A stretch of 8,042 bases of DNA from Granulosicoccaceae bacterium. Lineage in GTDB: Bacteria > Pseudomonadota > Gammaproteobacteria > Granulosicoccales > Granulosicoccaceae. The DNA lies in contig JALZUX010000333.1 of assembly GCA_023301405.1 (NCBI GenBank), positions 1 through 8,042 on the forward strand, written 5' to 3'. Positions 1 to 6,955 of this stretch are shown here, one piece after another. The stretch's first letter is position 1. Every line of letters starts with the position of its first letter. A program made the translations under genes and the position numbers. The notes below the pieces were generated by a model. That model made no database searches. It worked only from the letters and a program-made list of their open reading frames with translations, and had not been told where the DNA came from.

Positions 1-1134
1 ATTGGTGAGGCATTAAGTGAGAACGGTCGTGTGATCGTCACCGGCTGTCTTGGGGCTAAGCCCGGTGAGATCGAACAGCGTTATCCAAAAGTGCTTGCTG
101 TGACCGGGCCTCAGGCATACGAAGAGGTGATGTCCGCGGTGCATGAGCATCTTCCGCCTAAGCTCAGCTATGATGCGAAAATTGACCTTGTGCCGCCACA
201 AGGAGTAAAGCTCACACCTCGTCATTATGCTTATTTGAAAATTTCAGAAGGGTGCAATCACAGTTGTAGTTTTTGCATAATTCCTTCAATGCGAGGCAAG
301 TTGGTCAGTCGGCCAGTTGCTGATGTACTGGTTGAGGCCGAGCGTTTAGTGGCGGCGGGCGTGAAAGAACTTTTGGTGATTTCTCAGGATACCAGCGCTT
401 ATGGTGTGGATACAAAGTACGCCACATCGTTCTGGAATGGCAGGCCCGTTAAGGCCAAAATGAAAGAGTTATGCGAAGCGCTGGCCAGCTTTGGTATCTG
501 GGTGCGGCTGCATTACGTGTACCCTTATCCCCACGTTGATAATGTAGTGCCACTGATGGCCGAAGGAAAAATTCTTCCTTATTTGGATATACCGTTTCAG
601 CACGCCAGTCAGCGTATTCTCAAGCTGATGAAAAGACCAGCAGCCACAGAGCGTAACCTTGACCGGATAAAAGCCTGGCGTGACGTCTGTCCTGACATAA
701 CGTTACGCAGTACGTTTATCGTTGGGTTTCCCGGGGAAACCGATGATGAATTTGAAGAGTTACTCGATTTTCTTCAGGAAGCGCAATTGGATCGGGTTGG
801 GTGCTTTCAATATTCGCCGGTTAAAGGGGCGACTGCAAACGCACTGCCTGATGCCGTTCCGGCAGAAGTAACTGAGGAGCGCTGGCATCGGTTTATGGCG
901 TTGCAGGCTGAAATTAGTGCTGATCGCCTAAAACAAAAAGTAGGTCGTGAACTACAGGTGCTTGTTGATGGGTTTGACGGTGAAGGCAATGCTATTTGTC
1001 GTAGCAGTGCTGATGCGCCTGAAATTGACGGTACGGTGATTGTAGAGAGCCACAGTGAAATAAAAGTTGGTGAGTTCTGCACAGTAAAAGTCACAGAGTC
1101 TGGCGACTATGATCTTTGGGCTGAGCTGGTTTAA
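1..1134 (+). CDS. rimO: Ribosomal protein S12 methylthiotransferase RimO, 5' end missing
   Basis: RimO is a cytoplasmic radical-SAM enzyme that adds a methylthio group to the conserved aspartate of ribosomal protein S12. The frame is open from base 1 ([10 protein letters not shown]...), so the gene begins outside the window; 377 residues plus the TAA stop are visible. By comparison with the E. coli protein about 65 N-terminal residues are missing, carrying two of the three cysteines of the auxiliary [4Fe-4S] cluster. The third is visible in VTGCLGAK (visible residue 16). The radical-SAM motif CxxxCxxC is GCNHSCSFC (visible Cys85, Cys89, Cys92). It is followed by the RimO-typical stretches [46 protein letters not shown] and [12 protein letters not shown]. 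The last 65 or so residues (DAPEIDG...YDLWAELV) form the RNA-binding TRAM domain. The GTG at 31 is an internal codon, not the start. Identity is secure because the MiaB paralogue has different signature sequences. No strong intrinsic terminator follows. Confidence 0.97.
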   Translation: MGEALSENGRVIVTGCLGAKPGEIEQRYPKVLAVTGPQAYEEVMSAVHEHLPPKLSYDAKIDLVPPQGVKLTPRHYAYLKISEGCNHSCSFCIIPSMRGKLVSRPVADVLVEAERLVAAGVKELLVISQDTSAYGVDTKYATSFWNGRPVKAKMKELCEALASFGIWVRLHYVYPYPHVDNVVPLMAEGKILPYLDIPFQHASQRILKLMKRPAATERNLDRIKAWRDVCPDITLRSTFIVGFPGETDDEFEELLDFLQEAQLDRVGCFQYSPVKGATANALPDAVPAEVTEERWHRFMALQAEISADRLKQKVGRELQVLVDGFDGEGNAICRSSADAPEIDGTVIVESHSEIKVGEFCTVKVTESGDYDLWAELV

Positions 1135-1230
1135 CGCTTCCCAACAGTTTGAATATTTACAGGCGCAGGCTAACTGAGCCTTGATTGTTCAAAATCAATT
1201 GAATGCGATTCATAACCGTGAGTAATCGGG

Positions 1231-1638
1231 TTAGCCCAGTGTGATGTCTCTTTGGGCGGTAGATAACGATACCGTGAATCCCGCGATCACATCAATAAGT
1301 GAAAGCAGGGTGAGTATCAGAAAAGTCGCGGATCCCATTTCGCGCATAATTAAGAACTGCACCAGAAACACCACAAAAACACATAAAGAAAGCACGTGAT
1401 CCAGTAAAGCCTGCATCGAAGTGCGAGTGGATTTCAGTATCTCGATGTAAAGCACAGCAATGCCCACCAGCACAAACAAAATATTCCAGGTAATGGTGAC
1501 CGTTGCCCCTGATGAAGGGATTCTAACCAGTGTGACGACTGCGTCGGGGATATAGTTGTTGGGTGTACTCATGAAAATAATGATGTTGTACGACAGCAAA
1601 AGCAACATATTGAGTGGGATCGATAGCAAAGCTCTCAT
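1231..1638 (-). CDS. Small four-helix membrane protein, unknown function
   Basis: This 135-residue protein matches no family I recognise. It is very hydrophobic, with four likely transmembrane segments at about residues 3-23, 48-67, 80-97 and 101-122. The loop after the first helix (STPNNYIPDAVVTLVRIPSSG) is the main non-membrane stretch, and only a short polar tail follows the last helix (STAQRDITLG). The ATG start is well supported: AAGGAG (complement of 1647-1652) lies 8 bases upstream and overlaps the TAA stop of the J-domain gene, with 12 bases between the two genes. This implies one transcript and probable translational coupling, so a role connected with the J protein at the membrane is a reasonable inference but is not shown. 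The gene converges on rimO, with 96 bases between the two stop codons. The existence of the gene is likely; its function is unknown. Confidence 0.8.
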   Translation of the reverse strand: MRALLSIPLNMLLLLSYNIIIFMSTPNNYIPDAVVTLVRIPSSGATVTITWNILFVLVGIAVLYIEILKSTRTSMQALLDHVLSLCVFVVFLVQFLIMREMGSATFLILTLLSLIDVIAGFTVSLSTAQRDITLG

Positions 1639-1646
1639 GGCCGGCG

Positions 1647-1652
1647 CTCCTT
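1647..1652 (-). promoter_or_regulatory. Shine-Dalgarno site overlapping the upstream stop codon
   Basis: On the minus strand AAGGAG begins inside the TAA stop of the J-domain gene (1651-1653) and ends 8 bases before the ATG at 1638. This spacing is close to ideal and fixes the start of the small membrane protein. The overlap lets ribosomes finishing the J-domain gene re-initiate at once. Confidence 0.75.
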
Positions 1653-2394
1653 AGTTTTTCAATTCGGCTAAAAGGCGGTCTTTTGCCTGATTGACGCGGG
1701 TAGCTAGAAATGTGCTGCCACCTTTATCGGGGTGAAGTCGAGACATCAGCTTGCGGTGAGCGTGGGTGATATCGTCTTTGCTCGAGCCCGGTGTCAGCCC
1801 CAGTGTGTCCCAGGCCTCATCCAGAGTCATGCCTGATTTGTCAGGAGCTGTACTTTGTTCCCCGTGAGTCCATTGTTCTTCACTCCATTTGTCCGGGTAC
1901 TCACGTTGTATAAAAGCTTCAAGTAGGCGTACTGCTTCTGTGTCCTGCTTCTGGCAAATTTGATAAAACTGTTTCAATTCAGGGTAGGTCAGTTCTGACA
2001 GAGTTCGCCCTTTAAATTGTCCGGCAGTGATTTCTCCGTCAATGCGCCCTGTTCTGTGATCAAGGGACATCGTTAGCGTTGCGGTATTCACCTTGGACGC
2101 ACCGGTGTATCCGGCTGATTGCACGCCAAATTTACTCAGTAGCTGTCTAATCTGTGGGTAAAATCTAAGCAGCAGCGGCGCCATTCGCCAGGCGGCAGCC
2201 ACTAAACCGCCAATAACCGCAAAAATGGCGTTCGCACGACCGGTGGCCACGGCGACCACCACAATTAGCAGTAGCGCAATTAATGCGGGCTTAAGCATGC
2301 CCTTTGGCCCCTGTTTGAGCAATTTTTTACCGTACAGGTGGTACAAAAGGTACCCGACGCCGAATAAAATGATTAAAAAAATGAATCTGGACAA
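1651..2394 (-). CDS. Membrane-anchored J-domain protein, Tim14/Pam18-like
   Basis: This 247-residue protein is a likely inner-membrane co-chaperone for an Hsp70 (DnaK). The N-terminal third has two or three hydrophobic segments (about residues 4-22, 34-53 and 54-76). A middle region (about 105-170) has the pattern MSLDHRTGRIDGEI...GRTLSELTYPEL seen in proteobacterial proteins of this type. The C-terminal J domain occupies about residues 189-247. It carries the essential HPD motif at 221-223, in the context LHPDKGGSTFLATRVNQAKD, which resembles mitochondrial Tim14/Pam18 more than classical DnaJ. There is no G/F region, zinc finger or substrate domain, and the J domain is C-terminal rather than N-terminal. 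The start is a TTG (complement of 2392-2394). No ATG or GTG lies in frame upstream in the stretch I checked, and the next ATG would remove the first membrane segment. No clear Shine-Dalgarno precedes the TTG, so the exact start is uncertain. It heads a two-gene unit with the small membrane protein gene. Confidence 0.85.
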   Translation of the reverse strand: MSRFIFLIILFGVGYLLYHLYGKKLLKQGPKGMLKPALIALLLIVVVAVATGRANAIFAVIGGLVAAAWRMAPLLLRFYPQIRQLLSKFGVQSAGYTGASKVNTATLTMSLDHRTGRIDGEITAGQFKGRTLSELTYPELKQFYQICQKQDTEAVRLLEAFIQREYPDKWSEEQWTHGEQSTAPDKSGMTLDEAWDTLGLTPGSSKDDITHAHRKLMSRLHPDKGGSTFLATRVNQAKDRLLAELKN

Positions 2395-2601
2395 TTTTAC
2401 GGTTCTAGTTTCGAAAAATATGGCTGCAAGTGGGTAAGTGTACTGAAAATGGACAGCTGGGGCTGTGTTTACTGGTGGATGCGCTGAAGACTATATGGGG
2501 ACTTCAAGAACAACATTCTGCACATTGAGACCTCCGCACCAAAACTGGCAATTTAAACCAACGCTATATTTACTAAGGTGAGCGAAAAGTTTAACTTATT
2601 T

Positions 2602-2637
2602 GTCAATTTTCGTGTATCGCTTTGACGTATATTGTCA
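2602..2637. promoter_or_regulatory. Candidate operator: phased GTCA/TGAC half-sites
   Basis: Three half-sites are visible: GTCAA at 2602-2606, TTGAC at 2622-2626 and GTCA at 2634-2637. The first and second form a perfect inverted pair (GTCAA / TTGAC, 15 bases apart). The second and third form another (TGAC-N7-GTCA). TTGTCA is repeated directly at 2600-2605 and 2632-2637, 32 bases apart, close to three helical turns; the middle site lies 21 and 11 bases from the outer ones. The middle site is also the -35 hexamer of the predicted promoter, where a bound regulator could block or recruit RNA polymerase. The regulator is unknown. Confidence 0.35.
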
Positions 2638-2650
2638 TTACACGTAAAAT
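2622..2650 (+). promoter_or_regulatory. Sigma70-type promoter for the kinase gene
   Basis: The -35 hexamer TTGACG (2622-2627) and the -10 hexamer TAAAAT (2645-2650) each match the consensus at five of six positions and are separated by the optimal 17 bases. Transcription would start near 2657, giving a leader of about 220 bases before the kinase ATG. There is no extended -10 TGn. This is the best promoter I see in the window, but it rests on sequence pattern alone. Confidence 0.5.
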
Positions 2651-2712
2651 GTCCCTCGTAGTGAAAATGATAATTGATTTCAATTGCTTACGATTAAAGG
2701 ATGAACGGTAGC

Positions 2713-2814
2713 ATGGAAAAGAACAATCTCCCTCCTAAGATAAAAATATGGGCCCAGCACGATACTGAACATCATTTACAGTACGTTCCGAATTCTGAAC
2801 ATATATCACTGTAA
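2713..2814 (+). CDS. Possible short upstream ORF in the kinase leader
   Basis: An ORF of 33 residues (MEKNNLPPKIKIWAQ...EHISL) runs from the ATG at 2713 to TAA at 2812-2814; an in-frame ATG at 2701 would give 37. AAAGGA at 2696-2701 sits 11 bases before the 2713 ATG, and the kinase's own AAGG has the same 11-base spacing. It lies wholly between the predicted promoter and the kinase gene, 66 bases before the kinase ATG. The peptide has no signal sequence, membrane segment or run of one amino acid, and I do not recognise it. It could be a leader peptide, a remnant of a lost gene, or chance. Confidence 0.3.
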   Translation: MEKNNLPPKIKIWAQHDTEHHLQYVPNSEHISL

Positions 2815-2819
2815 TTTTT

Positions 2820-2836
2820 GTTTACCCTCAGTAAAC
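2820..2836 (+). promoter_or_regulatory. Small hairpin between the short ORF and the kinase start
   Basis: GTTTAC (2820-2825) and GTAAAC (2831-2836) are perfect inverted copies around the 5-base loop CCTCA. The stem is only 6 bp and AU-rich, and just three T follow before GCC, so it is a weak terminator at best. Its place, 5 bases after the short ORF's stop and 45 bases before the kinase ATG, would suit an attenuator or a binding site, but this is speculative. Confidence 0.25.
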
Positions 2837-2880
2837 TTTGCCACAGACATTCAAACTAATAATTTAAGGTAGTAAGATAG

Positions 2881-5343
2881 ATGAGCGAAACTTCTGTTCG
2901 TGACCTTCAATCCGACCGATTTAGGGATGACTCGCGAAATAACGATGACTCAATAGATTTGAGAGGAATCATCGTAACTTTGCGCAAGTTTAAGTGGCCA
3001 ATTATATTGACTACTGCCTTGCTTACGGCGCTTACAGCATTGGTCGTATCAAGTATGACACCGGTGTATCGTTCTGAAGCGACGTTGCTTTTCGATGATC
3101 AAAAGCAGCGGGGGGCTTTCGATCCGACATTTGGTAGTGCGGTTGCGCAGGATATCCAAACCCAGGTAGAGGTTTTAAAATCCAGAACTCTTGCTGAACG
3201 AATCGTCAAAGAGTTAGATCTTTCGCAGCACTGGGAATACAACAGCTCAATTGCTGTGCCGGTAGAGTTTCAAAACGTTGGGCCGTTTGCGCCAATTAAA
3301 TCTAAAATTATGGAGTTTCTGCCCAGTGCAGAGGTAGCACTGACAGAAGCCGAAGCGCAAGCGGTTGACTCCAAGTTGCTTGATGATCTCACGGTTCGAA
3401 AGCTGATGGGCCGGACTACAGTGTTCCCGCTGAAGCAAACAAACCTTGTTAAGGTGAGTGTTGAGGGTGTTGACCGGGTATTGGCAACCAAAATAGCTAA
3501 CGGCATAGGTTCAGGGTATATCCAGTACTACATAGACCAGTCAGACTCGAAAAACAAAGAGCGTAAGGAATATCTTCAAGGCAAGGTTGACGAGCTAAAA
3601 GTTAAGCTTGAAGGCTCAGAGCAGCAGCTGTTAAGAGCACGTCGCGAAGTCGGTATCGGTGGTGATGGTAATTCTTATGTCAATGCGACTATCGCGCAAT
3701 TTAATAGCCGATTGGTTGACGCCAAAACGGTACTGGAGACTGCTAGAATCCAGTGGAATGAAGTTCAAAACGCCGGTGGCGGTTCCACTCAGCAGATCTA
3801 CTTTCAGGAGCAAGGCGCTGAAAATTTACCTTCCTACGAATATGTAGGCACTTCTTATGAGTTGCTGCCGGTCGTCGATTCTAACCCTACTGTGCTGCGA
3901 AATAAGCAAGTGATGCAAGAGTCAAAGCGTTTACTTGATGAACTGCTGAACCGTTACGGTGCCAAGCATCCACGTGTCATTGATGCGCAATCAAACTACG
4001 AAACTGCCACTCGAAACTTAGACCGACAAATCGGCAATACAATATCTGCTGTCGAGAAGTCTTTTCTAGCGGCTCAAGGTCAGGTGCGATCGTTACAAAC
4101 CGATATTCGTCGTGAAGAGGGCAAGGCAGATAGCATTAGCCAAGGTCGAGTCACCACAAAGGAATTCGAGCTTGAGCGGGACAGTAATAAGCAGTACTAC
4201 GAAGATGCAACCTCAGAGTTACGTGGTTACCAGGAGCAAAATCTGCAGTCTGTACCAATGAGTGTGTCTGATGTTGCGGCGATTCCACAGTCGCCTATTC
4301 GACCTAAGAAAACTCTAATGGTAATGCTTGGGTTTTTGTTGAGTCTTTTCGGAATCTCGGCATTACTCTTTGCCTATGAAAGTATGAAAGAGACAGTCCA
4401 AGGCATTCATGATGTTGAGAAGAAGTTGGGTGTTCCTGTCTTTGGCATAATACCTGTGGTTCGCGGTGGAATGTTTAGCAAAAAGACTATCCCGTTAATT
4501 CCGGGTGAGTTTGATGATAAGCGCGGTGCTTTTGCCGAGGCAATTCGAACAATCCGAACCAGCGCTACGGTGTCAGAATTAGAGAAGTCTAACCAGGTAA
4601 TTATGGTGACCTCATCGGTCCCTGCTGAAGGTAAGTCAACGTTATCCAGCAACTTGGCCTACTCATTATCGCAGCTCGAAAACGTTGTACTGATCGAAGC
4701 GGATATGCGTCGACCAGGTCTGGGCCGCGCTTTAGGAATTAGAAGCCATGGCTTGTCTGAGTTGTTAGCAGGTGACGCTTATCTTGAAGATTGCATGCGC
4801 GTCAATGCTATCGGAGAATTAGACATCATCCCGGCCGGCCGTATCCCGGAAACACATTTAGAGTTGCTGGCTTCTCCAGAGTTTTCTGAGCTGATCGACC
4901 TACTGAAAGAGCGCTACGACCGCATTGTTATTGATTTAGCACCCGTCCAGGCTGTTAGTGACGCGATTGTTGTAGGTAAGTACGCTGACTCTGCAATCTA
5001 TGTGGTGAAAGCAGACAGCACACCACTGCCTGTTGTAAAGCGTGGCATAGAGCGATTGCGTGAAGTAGGGATAGATGTCACCGGTGCGGTTATATCGCAA
5101 GTGGATTTGGCAAAAATATCATCCTACGGTGGCGACTATTATTATCAAGGCTATTACGATTACTACGGTTATGGTGAAAATAAGAATCAAGAGAAAAAGA
5201 AAAAGAGCCTAACCCGTCAAGAGGATAGCTTTGCATCGCAGTCACGAGCAAAAGAAGATCGAAGAGAGGCGAAAAAAATATCGCACCTGAAAGATCGTCG
5301 CGAGTGGCGTGATCCTTCGATAAGCGACGACCACATGGCGTAG
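2881..5343 (+). CDS. Polysaccharide co-polymerase / BY-type tyrosine autokinase (Wzc/ExoP/VpsO-like)
   Basis: This 820-residue inner-membrane protein would control chain length and export of an exopolysaccharide or capsule, with cycles of tyrosine phosphorylation switching its oligomeric state. The layout is a cytoplasmic N-terminus, TM1 at about 40-60, a long periplasmic Wzz/GNVR region with coiled-coil-like stretches (about 210-250 and 385-460), a proline motif IPQSPIRPKK, TM2 at about 478-500, and the cytoplasmic kinase. Kinase motifs are ExxRxxR at 553-559 (EAIRTIR), Walker A at 581-587 (PAEGKST, Lys585), Walker A' as IEADMRRP (606-608 ExD rather than DxD), Walker B as IVIDLAP (Asp685; LAP instead of the common TPP), and a cluster of nine tyrosines between 749 and 764. 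A charged, Lys/Arg-rich tail of about 55 residues follows, which makes the protein about 100 residues longer than E. coli Wzc. The ATG is preceded by AAGG at 2866-2869, 11 bases away. A terminator follows directly, so it appears monocistronic, with no outer-membrane exporter or phosphatase gene beside it in the window. Confidence 0.93.
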   Translation: MSETSVRDLQSDRFRDDSRNNDDSIDLRGIIVTLRKFKWPIILTTALLTALTALVVSSMTPVYRSEATLLFDDQKQRGAFDPTFGSAVAQDIQTQVEVLKSRTLAERIVKELDLSQHWEYNSSIAVPVEFQNVGPFAPIKSKIMEFLPSAEVALTEAEAQAVDSKLLDDLTVRKLMGRTTVFPLKQTNLVKVSVEGVDRVLATKIANGIGSGYIQYYIDQSDSKNKERKEYLQGKVDELKVKLEGSEQQLLRARREVGIGGDGNSYVNATIAQFNSRLVDAKTVLETARIQWNEVQNAGGGSTQQIYFQEQGAENLPSYEYVGTSYELLPVVDSNPTVLRNKQVMQESKRLLDELLNRYGAKHPRVIDAQSNYETATRNLDRQIGNTISAVEKSFLAAQGQVRSLQTDIRREEGKADSISQGRVTTKEFELERDSNKQYYEDATSELRGYQEQNLQSVPMSVSDVAAIPQSPIRPKKTLMVMLGFLLSLFGISALLFAYESMKETVQGIHDVEKKLGVPVFGIIPVVRGGMFSKKTIPLIPGEFDDKRGAFAEAIRTIRTSATVSELEKSNQVIMVTSSVPAEGKSTLSSNLAYSLSQLENVVLIEADMRRPGLGRALGIRSHGLSELLAGDAYLEDCMRVNAIGELDIIPAGRIPETHLELLASPEFSELIDLLKERYDRIVIDLAPVQAVSDAIVVGKYADSAIYVVKADSTPLPVVKRGIERLREVGIDVTGAVISQVDLAKISSYGGDYYYQGYYDYYGYGENKNQEKKKKSLTRQEDSFASQSRAKEDRREAKKISHLKDRREWRDPSISDDHMA

Positions 5344-5374
5344 CTGTGTAAAGTTATTTAGTTAGTTGTAAATG

Positions 5375-5405
5375 AAATAGCCGCTCTTTGAGCGGCTATT
5401 TTTTT
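5375..5405 (+). terminator. Strong intrinsic terminator after the kinase gene, possibly bidirectional
   Basis: A perfect 12-bp stem (5375-5386 with 5390-5401; core AGCCGCTC/GAGCGGCT) closes a TTT loop and runs into a T tract ending at 5405. It starts 32 bases after the kinase stop. On the opposite strand the same hairpin lies about 53 bases past the manC stop and is followed by TTTCATTT, so it may also end the convergent manC transcript, less efficiently. Confidence 0.9.
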
Positions 5406-5453
5406 GGGTGACTACATCATTGAGGGTAGAGTAGTTTTGTTCAGCGGCACTGC

Positions 5454-6878
5454 TTAGTTAGACGTTCCGCTGCGGCCGTACACATCATCAAATCTTACGA
5501 TGTCGTCTTCACCTAGGTAACTACCCGATTGCACTTCGATGAGTTCAAGCGGTATCTTGCCCGGATTATCAAGGCGATGAGTTGCCCCCAGCGGCAGGTA
5601 GGTTGACTGGTTCTCGGTAAGCATAATTTCCTTGTCGTCGCAGGTAACGATAGCGGTACCCTCTACAACCACCCAATGTTCGGCCCGATGATGATGCTTC
5701 TGCAGTGACAGTTTTGCACCTGGCTTCACAGTGATGCGTTTCACTTGAAATCTAGAACCCATATTAATAGTCTGATAGCTGCCCCATGGACGATAACACT
5801 TGGTGTGCGTGTCAGCCTCATTTCGCCCGGCTTTCTTTAGCATGGCGGCTATTTTCTTGGCATCCTGGGCGTGCTCGTTATTAGTCACCAGAATACAGTC
5901 GCTGGTTTCAATAATTGAGATGTTTTCTAATCCCAAGCCGGCCACAAGCCGGGTACTGGCGTTTATGTAGCAATTTTCGCTATCAATCAGCATTGCGTCA
6001 CCAGTGGTGGCATTGCCGTTTGAATCTTTATCAGAGATCTGGTGCACAGCATCCCATGAGCCGATGTCTGACCAGCCGGCTTTGAACGGCACGACGATCG
6101 CATTGTCTGTTTTTTCCATGACCGCGTAATCTACAGACTCACTTTCGCACTTGGCGAATTCGTCGGCATCAACTCGAATGAAGTCCAGATCCTCGGTTGA
6201 GTTTTCCGAAGCGTTTGTGCACGCAGCTAAAATGTCAGGGGCGTGGGCTCGCAGTGCATCTAAGTACGCGCGGGCCTTAAAAACAAACATGCCGCTGTTC
6301 CAGTAATATTCACCTGAGTCAACGTATGTTTTAGCCGTTGCGGCGTCTGGTTTTTCTTCAAAGCTTGCTATTTCACTGATGCCATCAGATTTAGCTTTGA
6401 TGTACCCATAGCCGGTCTCTGGTCGGTCGGCAACGACACCAAAGGTCACTAAGGCATTGTCTTGTGCTGCATTTACGGCCTCGTCAACGTGCTTGGTGAA
6501 TTGTGCAATGTCTTCAATCACATGGTCGGCGGATAGCACGGTTAGCGTGGCATCTTTGTCGATTTTTATGGCATGCAGAGCAGCCAGCGCGATAGCTGGT
6601 GCAGTGTTGCGAGCCACAGGCTCAAGTAGAATTGACGCATCGTGGCCAATTTCCCGAACTTGCTCTGCAGTTAAAAATCGATGATCTTCATTACAAACAA
6701 TTATAAGCGGCCCACCGCAAGCGGCGACTGCTCGATTTACTGTGCTCTGCAGAAGAGACTCAGTATTACCGAGCTTCAAAAATTGTTTTGGGTATAAAGA
6801 GCGCGATAAAGGCCATAGTCTGGTGCCTGATCCACCAGCGAGAATTACCGGAAAGTTTGAATCTGTGGGTTGTCGCAT
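5454..6878 (-). CDS. manC: Mannose-1-phosphate guanylyltransferase / mannose-6-phosphate isomerase (bifunctional)
   Basis: This 474-residue cytoplasmic enzyme is of the ManC/CpsB/AlgA type (type II phosphomannose isomerase). It makes GDP-mannose from GTP and mannose-1-phosphate and, in bifunctional members, also interconverts fructose-6-phosphate and mannose-6-phosphate. The N-terminal nucleotidyltransferase domain begins with the signature LAGGSGTRLWPLSR (residues 13-26) followed by YPKQF, and has the sugar-binding motif FEEKPD at 173-178 and YYWNSGMFVF shortly after. The C-terminal cupin isomerase domain has the metal-site motif QKHHHRAEHW (393-402). Length is normal for the family and both domains look intact. 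The ATG is chosen because the first catalytic motif begins 13 residues in; upstream there is only a weak GAG about 10 bases away. It converges on the kinase gene. GDP-mannose feeds mannose, fucose, rhamnose and mannuronate polymers, consistent with the neighbouring kinase. The gene could equally be named cpsB, algA or xanB; the product polymer cannot be told from the window. Confidence 0.95.
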   Translation of the reverse strand: MRQPTDSNFPVILAGGSGTRLWPLSRSLYPKQFLKLGNTESLLQSTVNRAVAACGGPLIIVCNEDHRFLTAEQVREIGHDASILLEPVARNTAPAIALAALHAIKIDKDATLTVLSADHVIEDIAQFTKHVDEAVNAAQDNALVTFGVVADRPETGYGYIKAKSDGISEIASFEEKPDAATAKTYVDSGEYYWNSGMFVFKARAYLDALRAHAPDILAACTNASENSTEDLDFIRVDADEFAKCESESVDYAVMEKTDNAIVVPFKAGWSDIGSWDAVHQISDKDSNGNATTGDAMLIDSENCYINASTRLVAGLGLENISIIETSDCILVTNNEHAQDAKKIAAMLKKAGRNEADTHTKCYRPWGSYQTINMGSRFQVKRITVKPGAKLSLQKHHHRAEHWVVVEGTAIVTCDDKEIMLTENQSTYLPLGATHRLDNPGKIPLELIEVQSGSYLGEDDIVRFDDVYGRSGTSN

Positions 6879-6909
6879 GGTTTTGTCTCAAAAATTGATC
6901 TAATAACGC

Positions 6910-6951
6910 TTGGCAACAATCGTACCTCAACTTGGCTAATTTTTGCGCCAA
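6910..6951. promoter_or_regulatory. TTGGC repeats upstream of manC, candidate regulator site
   Basis: TTGGC occurs at 6910-6914 and 6932-6936, exactly 22 bases apart (about two helical turns), and its inverse GCCAA is at 6947-6951, forming a 5-base inverted repeat with a 10-base spacer. The set lies 32-73 bases upstream of the manC start codon, where a promoter or operator is expected. The half-sites are short, so chance is possible. Confidence 0.25.
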
Positions 6952-6955
6952 CGGT

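Larger units (their letters stand above)
2395..2880. other. Divergent intergenic region, 486 bases
   Basis: This stretch separates the minus-strand J-domain gene from the plus-strand kinase gene. The left half (2395-2595) shows no convincing gene; its only visible structure is a 5-bp hairpin with a 4-base loop at 2453-2466 (ACAGC/GCTGT). The right half carries the GTCA half-sites, a sigma70-like promoter, a short AT-rich inverted repeat at 2672-2685 (AATTG/CAATT, loop 4), a possible short ORF and a small hairpin just before the kinase start. I could not find a convincing promoter for the J-domain gene. Confidence 0.7.

Noticed and set aside
1167..1198. Possible terminators after rimO (AGGCT/AGCCT at 1167-1181 and TTGATT/AATCAA at 1181-1198)
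   Set aside because: Stems are only 5 and 6 bp and neither is followed by a T tract, so I do not call either a terminator.
2225..2437. Plus-strand frame of 70 codons opposite the J-domain gene
   Set aside because: It is mostly the complement of the membrane segments of a well supported gene and has no domain or start signal of its own.
2443..2456. LexA-like box (CTGA...ACAG)
   Set aside because: The arms are too close: the SOS box needs CTGT and ACAG separated by 8 bases, and here the left arm is CTGA with 6 bases between.
2449..2487. Tiny tryptophan-rich frame MDSWGCVYWWMR, suggestive of a Trp leader peptide
   Set aside because: No clear ribosome binding site, no terminator/antiterminator pair after it, and no tryptophan gene downstream; three Trp in twelve codons is probably chance.
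2657..2880. Riboswitch in the kinase leader (for example cyclic-di-GMP type)
   Set aside because: I looked for the conserved cyclic-di-GMP riboswitch core and did not find it; only short, weak hairpins are visible.
4407..4652. Minus-strand frame within the kinase gene, and similar frames inside rimO and manC
   Set aside because: They lie opposite strongly conserved domains and show no family features; they are by-products of the real coding frames.
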